In this document: positions 11,320 to 21,900 of the stretch, piece by piece
How positions within the stretch are numbered: position 1 is the stretch's first letter
Layout: every line of letters starts with the position of its first letter
Origin: Cyrtodaria siliqua
Taxonomy: Eukaryota; Mollusca; Bivalvia; Adapedonta; Hiatellidae
Direction of reading: 5' to 3'
Length of the DNA: 64,000 nucleotides
Assembly (NCBI GenBank): GCA_037043455.1
Contig: JAWPHD010011474.1
Span: 19,576-83,575 of the forward strand
Program-made: the position numbers and the translations under genes
The notes under the pieces: generated by a model
The model's input: only the letters and a program-made list of their open reading frames with translations
Database searches by the model: none
What the model was told of the DNA's origin: nothing

Positions 11320-11725
11320 CAAAATCTCCTTATATCTGAGACAAAATATTCCTATAACTGGGGACACTTTCCTCTAGAATTGGGATATAATTGAGAATTA
11401 CAGTCTATGACATTTCTGAGCCAAATCTACCTATATTTAAGAACAAATATCCTTACAATTGAGTTCAAATGTCCCTATAATTGAGACTAAATCTTCCTAT
11501 AATTCCTATAATTGGGAATATTTTTCACTATAATTGAGACCAAGTCTTCCTATAATTGGAAACAAATATAAGACTCCCGTTGTTTGCCAATTTGCAAGCT
11601 CCCTATGTTAGACACAATCTCCCTGCAAGTAGAAGAAATACCAATACTTATGAAACCAAAAAGCTCTATAATTGAGACCAAATATCAATATGCTGCAGAC
11701 CAAATCTCCCTATACCCGAGACATG
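11320..11725. repeat. 22-bp minisatellite, second locus
   Basis: About 15 degenerate copies of the CTCCCTATAATTGAGACCAAAT unit. It ends shortly before the duplicated Ku70 segment begins at about 11,825. Confidence 0.75.
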
Positions 11726-12051
11726 GAAGACATGTGGATTTGACAAAGTAAACTTCGAAGAGTCCGCATGGGGATGCAAAGCGCACCCAGTCACGGTATA
11801 CACATTTAATTTTATTTACACACATCTGGCATTTCTAGGCCTTCCGCAACACTCGATGAACTCCTAGGCCTACCGCAACCTTGGATGAACTCCTCGGCCT
11901 ACCGCAGCACTGTACCAACCCATAGACCTTCCGCAGCCCTGGACGAACTCCTAGGACTACTGCAGCCCTGGATGATCTCTTAGTCTTAATATATTCAAAT
12001 AATTCTCGAATAGGTTTTACGCAAACGTAATCATGCACTCAAGTCAATAAA

Positions 12052-12115
12052 CATTGATTCAGAAGCCAAGAAATCCAACGCAGCCGCGGTCTTGGATCTA
12101 AAGACAGAAGCTGGG
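12052..12115 (+). pseudogene. Truncated copy of the Ku70 penultimate exon
   Basis: The frame reads [17 protein letters not shown], against [20 protein letters not shown] in the main copy: a 9-base in-frame deletion plus loss of the first ~10 bases of the exon. The donor is GGG|GTAGGT at 12,116. The original acceptor is deleted; AATAAACATTGATTCAG supplies only a weak substitute. Confidence 0.75.
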
Positions 12116-12199
12116 GTAGGTTTCTTGTCTTGCTTTAAGGCTGAATCACACTTTTTCTTTTTTTTTTGGTAAAACTCATTGTAACACGGGTTTTATTTT

Positions 12200-12460
12200 A
12201 AGCTTACACGATAAAAAGGCTATTCGCATCATCTGGTTGGAGTTGGGGTTAAGCTATAATAATTGAAAATTAGCAGGGCGTATACATGACACTTTCTGGG
12301 ATCGCCTTGTTGGAGTTGGGGTTAAGCTATAATGATCGAAAATTAGCAGAGTTTATGGCATGGCATATCCTCTGATCTCTTCGTTAGAGTTGCAGTTAAG
12401 CTTTATACTGATCGAAAATCAGCAGTGCTTATGGCATGATATATCCGCTAACGTTCGTCC
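12200..12460. repeat. Three-copy ~85-bp tandem repeat in the duplicate's intron
   Basis: The segment GTTGGAGTTGGGGTTAAGCT, then AATTAGCAG, occurs three times with divergence (near 12,237, 12,309 and 12,387). It has no counterpart at the matching place in the main Ku70 copy. Confidence 0.6.
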
Positions 12461-13226
12461 ATCTATGAGCTTTATTAGTGTTCACTTCGCGTACAAATCT
12501 ACTTGGTGAACTTCAGTAAACTCCAAGATGGCTGCCACGTCTAAACAAAAACGTAAAACAAGTGTTCATTAATCCATCAGAAGTTTACATGTTTGTTAAA
12601 ATAGACTTGTATAGTTAAGGAGTATGTTCCCTTTTATTATTAATATTTTTATATCAAACTTCCAGTTTAATATATTTACACATTTATCTAGGCTGTGCTA
12701 CCCTTGAATTATAAATACATACTTTATAACTATGTGAATTAGTCATGACCTTGAGTATCACATCAGCTGAGTAAGCTTTTATCCAGTTTGTATTTATTAT
12801 TCAAGTATAGCACCATCTAGATAAATGTGTTAACATGTTAAGCTGTAAGTAACATGTAAAAATATTCAGGTTTATTTGAGTTCTTGTTTTTTTCTTTTGT
12901 TAATGCACTTTCAAAAGGATTCTACAAAAGGGGACATAACCCTTAAATCGTGTGCTTGCTGCCTCTCCAAAAAATGTCATTGAATCTCCATGAAATTTCA
13001 GAAAAAAACATTTAACTGAAATTCAGTTTCCTGCGAAATGCAAAATGGCTTCCATTGCGAAAAGAAGACAAGCTAGATATCCCTGTTTTGTTTTGTTAAA
13101 AACTGGTATAATATCAGTATAAACACATACTTGTGACACATATGTAAATACGTATGTGCCTATCAACCATATAATCGAACAACGATGCTTTATTAAACGT
13201 TTTATTCTTGCCTTGTCTATTTCCAG

Positions 13227-13349
13227 CTTGGAAAGCTGACTGTACCCGTGCTGAAGGAGAAAATCAAGCAAGAAGGAATAGCGTGTACCGGATCGAAAAA
13301 GGCCGACCTCATCGACGCTATATGGGCACATTATGAAGTGGGCATTTAG
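13227..13349 (+). CDS. Duplicate Ku70 terminal (SAP) exon
   Basis: A 123-base exon behind TTCCAG reads [20 protein letters not shown], then [20 protein letters not shown] and TAG. It differs from the main copy (61,437-61,559) at four bases by eye, only one of which changes the protein (Trp for Cys six residues before the end). Lengths and frame are identical. SAP motifs bind AT-rich DNA. Conservation may mean a young duplication, gene conversion or continued use, for example as an alternative last exon; the truncated exon before it argues against a full working gene. Confidence 0.75.
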   Translation, partial: LGKLTVPVLKEKIKQEGIACTGSKKADLIDAIWAHYEVGI

Positions 13350-13490
13350 GCACTTCGTGTTTATCTGTGCCGAGCTGACAGATTGCTTTTGTAGTTATCA
13401 TGTTAATTTTGCTATGTTTATGGTATAGGAAAGTGTTAACCTAAAGCATCCTCAAACTGCAATACAAACCACAAAGTGAAAGACAATAAA

Positions 13491-16400
13491 TTCACTCAGA
13501 CATCATAAGTTTGTTCATGAACATGGTGCCTGGGGAGAATGTGAAATTCACTCAGACATCATAAGTTTATTCATGAACATGGGGCCCGGGGAGAATGTGA
13601 AATTCACTCAGACATCATCTGTTTGTTCATGAACTTGGGCCTTGGGGGAGAATGTGAAATTCACTCAGACATCATAAGTTTGTTCATGAACATGGGGCCC
13701 GGGAGAGAATGTGAAATTCACTCAGACGTCATAAGTTTGTTCGTGAACATGGGGCCAGGGAGAATGTGAAATTCACTCAGACATCATAAGTTTGTTCATG
13801 AACATTGGGCCTGGGAAGAATGTGAAATTCACTCAGATATCATAAGTTTGTTCATGAACATGGGGCCTGGGGAGAATGTGAAATTCACTCAGACATCATA
13901 AGTTTGTTCATGAACATGGGGCCCGGGGAGAATGTGAAATTCACTCAGACATCATCTGTTTGTTCATGAACATGGGGCCCGGGTAAAATGTGAAATTCAC
14001 CCAGACATCATAAGTTTGTTCATGAACATGGCGCCCGGGGGAGAATGTGAAATTCACTCAGATATCATAAGTTTGTTCATGAACATGGGGCCCCGGGAGA
14101 ATGTGAAATTCACTCAGACATCGCAAGTTTGTCCATGAACATGGGGCCTAGGGAGAATGTGAAATTCACTCAGACATCAAAAGTTTGTTCATGAACATGG
14201 GGCCTGGGGAGAATGTGAAATTCACTCAGACATCATCTGTTTGTTCATGAACATGGGGCCCCGGGGAGAATGTGAAATTCACTCAGATATTTTAAGTTTG
14301 TTCATGAACATGGGGCCTGGGGAGAATGTGAAATTCACTCAGACATCATAAGTTTGTTCATGAACATGGGGCCCGGTGTGAATGTGAAATTCACTCAGAC
14401 ATCATAAGTTTGTTCATGAACATGGGGCCCCGGGGAGAATGTGAAATTCACTCAGACATATAAGTTTGTTTATGAACATGGCGCCCGGGGGAGAATATGA
14501 AATTCACTCAGATATCATAAGTCTGTTCATGAACATGGGTTCCGGGGAGAATGTGAAATTCACTCAGACATCGTAAGTTTGTTCATGAACATGGGGCCCG
14601 GGGAGAATGTGGAATTCACTCAGATGTCATCTGTTTGTTCATGAACATGGAGCCCGGGGAGAATGTGAAATTCACTCGGACATCATAAGTTTGTTCATGA
14701 ACATGGGGCCCGGGGAGAATGTGAAATTCACTCAGACATCATAAGTTTGTCCATGAACATGAGGCCTGGGGAGAATGAGAAATTCACTCCGACATCATAA
14801 GTTTGTTCATGAACATGGGGCCCGGGGAAATGTGAAATTCACCCAGACATCATAAGTTTGTTCATGAACATGGCGCCCGGTGGAGAATGTGAAATTCACT
14901 CAGATATCATAACTTTGTTCATGAACAAGGGGCCCCAGGAGAATGTGAAATTCACTCAGACATTGCAAGTTTGTTCATGAACATGGGGCCTGGGGAGAAT
15001 GTGAAATTCACTCAGACATCATCTGTTTGTTCATGAACATGGGGCCCGGGGAGAATGTGAAATTCACTCAGACATCATAAGTTTGTTCATGAACATGGGG
15101 CCGGGGGAGAATGTGAAATTCACTCAGACATGATAAGTTTGTTCATGAACATGGGGCCCGGGGAGAATGTGAAATTCACTCAGACATGATAAGTTTGTTC
15201 ATGAACATGGCGCCCGGGGGAGAATGTGAAATTCACTCAGATGTCATAAGTTTGTTCATGAACATGGGGCCCGGGGAGAATGTGAAATTCACTCAGACAT
15301 CGTAAGTTTGTTCATGAACATGGGGCCTGGGGAGTATGTGAAATTCACTCAGACATCATAAGTTTGTTCATGAACATGGGGCCTGGGGAGAATGTGAAAT
15401 TCACTCAGACATCATAAGTTTGTTCATGAACATGGTGCCTGGGGAGAATGTGAAATTCACTCAGACATCATAAGTTTGTTCATGAATATGTGGCCCGGGA
15501 GAGAATGTGAAATTCACTCAGACATCATAAGTTTGTTCATGAACATGGGGCCCGGGGAGAATGTGAAATTCACTCAAACATCATAAGTTTGTTCATGAAC
15601 ATGGGGCCCCGGGCAGAATGTATCATTCACTCAGATATTATAAGTTTGTTCATGAACATGGGGCCTGGGGAGTATGTGAAATTCACTCAGACATCATAAG
15701 TTTGTTCATGAACATGGGGCCCGGAGAGAATGCGAAATTCACTCAGACATCATAAGTTTGTTCATGAACATGGTGCCTGGGGAGAATGTGAAATTCACTC
15801 AGACATCATAAGTTTGTTCATGAATATGTGGCCCGGGAGAGAATGTGAAATTCACTCAGACATCATAAGTTTGTTCATGAACATGGGGCCCGGGGAGAAT
15901 GTGAAATTCACTCAAACATCATAAGTTTGTTCATGAACATGGGGCCCCGGGCAGAATGTATCATTCACTCAGATATTATAAGTTTGTTCATGAACATGGG
16001 GCCTGGGGAGAATGTGAAATTCACTCAGACATCATAAATTTGTTCATGAACATGGGGCCCGGGGAGAATGTGAAATTCACTCAGACATCATAAGTTTGTT
16101 CATGAACATGGCGCCCGAGGGAGAATGTGAAATTCACTCAGATATCATAAGTTTGTTCATGAACATGGGGCCCGGGGAGAATGTGAAATTCACTCAGACA
16201 TCGTACGTTTGTTCATGAACATGGGGCCTGGGGAGAATGTGAAATTCACTCAGACATCATAAGTTTGTTCATGAACATGGGGCCTGGGGAGAATGTGAAA
16301 TTCACTCAGACATCATCTGTTTGTTCATGAACATGGGGCCCGGGGAGAATGTGAAATTCACTCAGACATCATAAGTTTGTTCATGAACATGGGGCCTGGG

Positions 16401-18845
16401 GAGTATGTGAAATTCACTCAGACATCATAAGTTTGTTCATGAACATGGGGCCTGGGGAGAATGTGAAATTCACTCAGACATCATAAATTTGTTCATGAAC
16501 ATGGGGCCCGGGGAGAATGTGAAATTCACTCAGACATCATAAGTTTGTTCATGAACATGGCGCCCGAGGGAGAATGTGAAATTCACTCAGATATCATAAG
16601 TTTGTTCATGAACATGGGGCCCGGGGAGAATGTGAAATTCACTCAGACATCGTACGTTTGTTCATGAACATGGGGCCTGGGGAGAATGTGAAATTCACTC
16701 AGACATCATAAGTTTGTTCATGAACATGGGGCCTGGGGAGAATGTGAAATTCACTCAGACATCATCTGTTTGTTCATGAACATGGGGCCCGGGGAGAATG
16801 TGAAATTCACTCAGACATCATAAGTTTGTTCATGAACATGGTGCCTGGGGAGAATGTGAAATTCACTCAGACATCATAAGTTTGTTCATGAATATGGGGC
16901 CCGGGAGAGAATGTGAAATTCACTCAGACATCATAAGTTTGTTCATGAACATGGGGCCCAGGGAGAATGTGAAATTCACTCAGATATCATAAGTTTGTTC
17001 ATGAACATGGGGCCTGGGGAGAATGTGAAATTCACTCAGACATAAGTTTGTTCACGAACATGGGGCCCGGGGAGAATGTGAAATTCACTCAAACATCATC
17101 TGTTTGTTCATTAACTTGGGCCCCGGGAGAGAATGTGAAATTCACTCAGACATCATAAGTTTGTTCATGAACATGGGGCCCCGGGAGAGAATGTGAAATT
17201 CACTCAGACATCATCTGTTTTTTCATGAACATGGGGCCCAGGGAGAATGTGAAATTCACTCACACATCATAAGTTTGTTCATGAACATGGGGCCGGGGGA
17301 TAATGTGAAATTCACTCAGATATCATCTGTTTGTTCATGAACATGGGGCCCGGGGAGAATGTGAAATTCACTCAGACATCGTAAGTTTGTTCATGAACAT
17401 GGGGCCCCGGGGAGAATGTATAATTCACTCAGATATTATAAGTTTGTTCATGAACATGGGGCCTGGGGAGAATGTGAAATTCACTCAGACATCATAAATT
17501 TGTTCATGAACATGGGGCCCGGGGAGAATGTGAAATTTACTCAGACATCATAAGTTTGTTCATGAACATGGGGCCCGGGGAGAATGTGAAATTCACTCAG
17601 ACATGATAAGTTTGTTCATGAACATGGCGCCCGGGGGAGAATGTGAAATTCACTCAGATATCATAAGTTTGTTCATGAACATGGGGCCCGGGGAGAATGT
17701 GAAATTCACTCAGACATCGTAAGTTTGTTCATGAACATGGGGCCTGGGGAGAATGTGAAATTCACTCAGACATCATAAGTTTGTTCATGAACATGGGGCC
17801 TGGGGAGAATGTGAAATTCACTCAGACATCATCTGTTTGTTCATGAACATGGGGGCCGGGGAGAATGTGAAATTCACTCAGACATCATAAGTTTGTTCAT
17901 GAACATGGTGCCTGGGGAGAATGTGAAATTCACTCAGACATCATAAGTTTGTTCATGAATATGGGGCCCGGGAGAGAATGTGAAATTCACTCAGACATCA
18001 TAAGTTTGTTCATGAACAAGGGGCCCAGGGAGAATGTGAAATTCACTCAGATATCATAAGTTTGTTCATGAACATGGGGCCTGGGGAGAATGTGAAATTC
18101 ACTCAGACATAAGTTTGTTCACGAACATGGGGCCCGAGGAGAATGTGAAATTCACTCAAACATCATCTGTTTGTTCATTAACTTGGGCCCCGGGAGAGAA
18201 TGTGAAATTCACTCAGACATCATAAGTTTGTTCATGAACATGGGGCCCCGGGAGAGAATGTGAAATTCACTCAGACATCATCTGTTTGTTCATGAACATG
18301 GGGCCCGGGGAGAATGTGAAATTCACTCACACATCATAAGTTTGTTCATGAACATGGGGCCGGGGGAGAATGTGAAATTCACTCAGATATCATCTGTTTG
18401 TTCATGAACATGGGGCCCGGGGAGAATGTGAAATTCACTCAGACATCGTAAGTTTGTTTATGAACATGTGGCCGGGGGAGAATGTGAAATTCACTCAGAT
18501 ATCATCTGTTTGTTCATGAACATGGGGCCCGGGGAGAATGTGAAATTCACTCAGACATCATAGTTTGTTCATGAACATTGGGCCCGGGGAGAATGTGAAA
18601 TTCACTCCGACATCATCTGTTTGTTCATGAACATGGGGCCCGGGAGAGAATGTGAAATTCACTCAGACATCGTAAGTTTGTTCATGAACATGGGGCCCGA
18701 GGAGAATGTGAAATTCACTCATACATCATCCATTTGTTCATGAACATGGGGCCCGGGGAGAATGTGAAATTCACTCAGACATCATAAGTTTGTTCATGAA
18801 CATGGGGCCCGGGAAGAATGTGAAATTCACTCAGGCATCATCTGT
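13491..18845. repeat. 5.35-kb minisatellite of 56-bp units, about 95 copies
   Basis: The unit begins GTGAAATTCACTCAGACATC and continues with AAGTTTGTTCATGAACATGG and a G/C-rich GGGCCCGGGGAGAAT. The spacing is 56 bp (13,541 to 13,597). Each unit holds two short palindromes, GTTCATGAAC and GGGCCC. Higher-order structure is clear: blocks near 16,030 recur about 459 bp later, and a block near 17,041 recurs about 1,067 bp later. The array starts directly behind the AATAAA of the duplicated Ku70 end and stops about 33 bp before the first Ku70 exon of the window. Confidence 0.95.
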
Positions 18846-18878
18846 TTTATAGAACATTTTCCTAAATATTTATTTCAG

Positions 18879-18953
18879 TGCTGCAAGACGACGCTTCAAA
18901 ACAAGATCATTAGTAGTGAGAAAGATTTGGTCGGCATTGTCTTTTTTGGAACG
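18879..18953 (+). CDS. XRCC6: Ku70 window exon 1
   Basis: Encodes residues 1-25 of the visible protein, including [17 protein letters not shown], which fits the Ku70 vWA-like strand near residue 70 of the human protein. Acceptor TATTTCAG, donor GTAGGT, both phase 0. There is no Met, so an upstream exon is required. Confidence 0.9.
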
Positions 18954-21900
18954 GTAGGTGTTTTATTTAAATGAAAAGAACATCATTATATTAGAACCAT
19001 TTTTCTCGACGGATTATGTGTATTTAAGATGGTTCTAATATTTGATGTTCTTTTTCAACATTTCTAAACATAACTCGCTACTGTGCATTTCAGCGTGCCT
19101 AGACCGTAGACGTCGAATATGAATCGAGATTTGTTTCTATTACTTTCTGTATGTTTTCATTAATGTATAGATCTGTCCTTTAATATTTGTATACCTTGTT
19201 TAAAAAAACACGACAATTTGCTATTTTTAGCAAGATATAGATTAAATGTATATATTAGTTTAAATGTATATGTTAAATGTATACCTGCATTACATTTTGG
19301 CAGATTTAATGGATATATTGAAATGTATATATTAGATTGAATATATATATTTAAATGTTAATTGTATACCTGCATTACATTTTAGCAGATTTAATGGATA
19401 TATTGTTTTAACAATATCTGCTTTACACTTTATTTGTCTGTAGGAGAAGTCGAAGAATCCAAAAGAGTTCAAGGATATCTTCATATATCAGGTATACACA
19501 GTTATTAAGCCTATGCAGATTACATGATTGTGTTCGGGCAGTATACACAGTTATTGAGCCTGTGCAGATTACACGATTGTGTTCGGGCAGTATACACAGT
19601 TATTGAGCCTGTGCAGATTACACGATTGTGTTTGGGCAGTATACACAGTAATTAAGCCTGTGCAGATTACACGATTGTGTTCGGGCAGTATACACAGTTA
19701 TTGAGCCTGTGCAGATTACACGATTGTGTTCGGGCAGTATACACAGTTATTGAGCCTGTGCAGATTACACGATTGTGTTTCTTGGATCGTGTTAGGCCAC
19801 CCTAAAAATTATTTATGTTTGCCCTTTCCCGACCCTAATTTTAAATTTTCGGTCGTTTGGTAGGCAATTCTTTTTTTTTTAAACAAAAACATGCTAGAAC
19901 TTTTGATATTAGCGGCATCTTGATGCGATTTAAAAAAACAACAAAAAAAACCTATAAATTGAGAAAAAATATTTGGGTAGGCCCTTTATTTCGGGTCAGT
20001 CGGAAAGGGCAAACATTAAATATTTTAATTGTGGCCTTACGTTTTCCAAAAACTATTTCCAATTCATCATCTGCGTAAGATTTGTTTGTCCTCGCTCCAC
20101 TCTATATGTCAAAGGTCAAGGTCAAATTAAAGGACAGACTGACAGAGTCAGTGTACAAGTCATTAATGACTATGACCTTGACCTTTGACTGAAACCCTGA
20201 AATAAATAGGAGTCATCCCTCACCTGGGCATTACTCTTGTGAAGTTTGAAAAGTCTAGGTGTATTCCGTCATCAGATATTGGTTGGAAAGCACTTAACAG
20301 ACAGACGGACGGATAGACACTGCAATTTCATATCACGTCCCCATTTGTCTCCATCCTATAATATTTGTTTTTCGAAGAGTTGTATATTGACACAAGAAAT
20401 TTCGATAAGGTAATGCCGATGGTAAATGGTAGACTATCCAATTACTGGCACGGTACCCAAGATGGCTATATATGGCAACTTTCGGTGGAGCTATTGTTTT
20501 AAAAAAAATATTAATCTGATGGCAAACATTGTTGTATTTATTAGTTTATTTCCTCTCATTTAAGAAGCAGTTGTATATTTTAGTTATAAACCCTTTTACA
20601 AAATGAAAGTACCTGTACAACGTATGTATGATGCATCGGACATTATTACAGGAACTGGACCAGCCCGGGGCACCAAGAATTCTGGACTTGGAGGACATGT
20701 CTGAGGGTAATGACTGCTTTATTGTTGATCCTTAAAGGTGCTACATCAAATATTCCTAGGGGTCTGACTTGAAATTGACAAATAATGATCTATTCTATTC
20801 TAAAGGCCCTCAACATAATGAATGAGCCCAACAATGATCATTTTTCACAGTAATAAGCCCCCAACATAATGAATGAGCCCAAAAATGATCATTTTGCACA
20901 GTAATAGGCCCTCAACATAATGAATGAGCCCAACAATGATCATTTAACCCTTAACCCGCCAAGCGCGACTATAATAGCCTTTGCGTCCTTTTCCAGATCA
21001 GCCTGCGAGTAACTTTGTCACATAAATGGAATGGTCTTAATTCAAAGAAAGAAGTCCATTATATATATGTAGTGGGTTAAGGGTTAATCATTTTATACCC
21101 GATTCCAGTCAAAGTTGTTTAAGCAGCGTTTAACCCCATATTACATACATACATATAGAGGATATCTGTTGGTTAGTCGTGAACGTAGGTTTTATTTTCA
21201 TCTCGAAGTGAGGAAACTCGCATATTTTCACTCGTTCTTCTTATATTTTCACGAGTGAAAATATGCGAGTTTCCTCACTATTTAGATACTCACAACCTTG
21301 AAACTTTAAATATGCAGAAAAAAACATAATGCCAAATATGTAAGTTAAACAATGGCCATGTACAGAGATTGCAGTTTCTACTTTAATACCCTCTATACAA
21401 TTTCAGAGTCGCACAAAACGTTCACAGTGGACTATGGTCACAGCCAGGCCTTCTCCCTCAGTGAAGCCCTGTGGACCTGTCAGAATATGTTTGCAACGAC
21501 GTCAGTTCAAAGGCAGAGCAAATAAAAAAAATATTTCTATTGTACAAAGCCTTGCCCTATCTTCTCTTATTTCGGGTGTATGTAAAGAGGTGTAACTTCA
21601 GCTGTGGTATACGGACTTGTTATGAAAAACAGAATATAGGATAACTTGAAATGTCAGAGTACTAATAACATGTACATGTGACACATGGTAACACTGATTC
21701 AGGGTCAGACATTTTTGAAGTGTTGATTTTATTGAACATTTGATAGAATGAGATTTTATCTCTGTGTCAACAGGTAAAGGAACGTTATGTTGACACGTAC
21801 CTGAAAGCTTTTTTCCATTGTGTGGCTGGCATGGCCCAGCGGATAGCACAGATAACTTAGTGTGACTGACATGGCCCAGCGGATAGCACAGAGAACTTAG

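Larger units (their letters stand above)
11825..13490 (+). pseudogene. Partial duplicate of the Ku70 3' end
   Basis: This segment matches the 3' part of the main Ku70 gene. In order: about five copies of the 28-bp CTAGGCCTACCGCAACCCTG array (main copy 55,460-55,930); a truncated penultimate exon (12,052-12,115) joined to it by a deletion of about 400 bp relative to 55,990-56,388, which removed the splice acceptor and the exon start; shared intron from about 12,690 (main copy 58,330); the terminal SAP exon; and the 3' UTR up to AATAAA at 13,485-13,490. None of the earlier Ku70 exons is found upstream in the window. It is probably a nonfunctional remnant, although the last exon is well conserved. 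Confidence 0.85.

Noticed and set aside
1..11800. Search for the missing Ku70 N-terminal exon on the + strand
   Set aside because: No segment resembling the start of the Ku70 vWA-like domain was recognised, so none is annotated.
15730..15924. Open frame of repeated peptide in the minisatellite
   Set aside because: 56 is not a multiple of 3 and the frame stays open only where unit lengths vary; other stretches are closed.
13491..18845. CRISPR-like array
   Set aside because: Regular repeats, but the whole 56-bp unit is repeated with no unique spacers, in an animal genome with no cas genes. It is a minisatellite.
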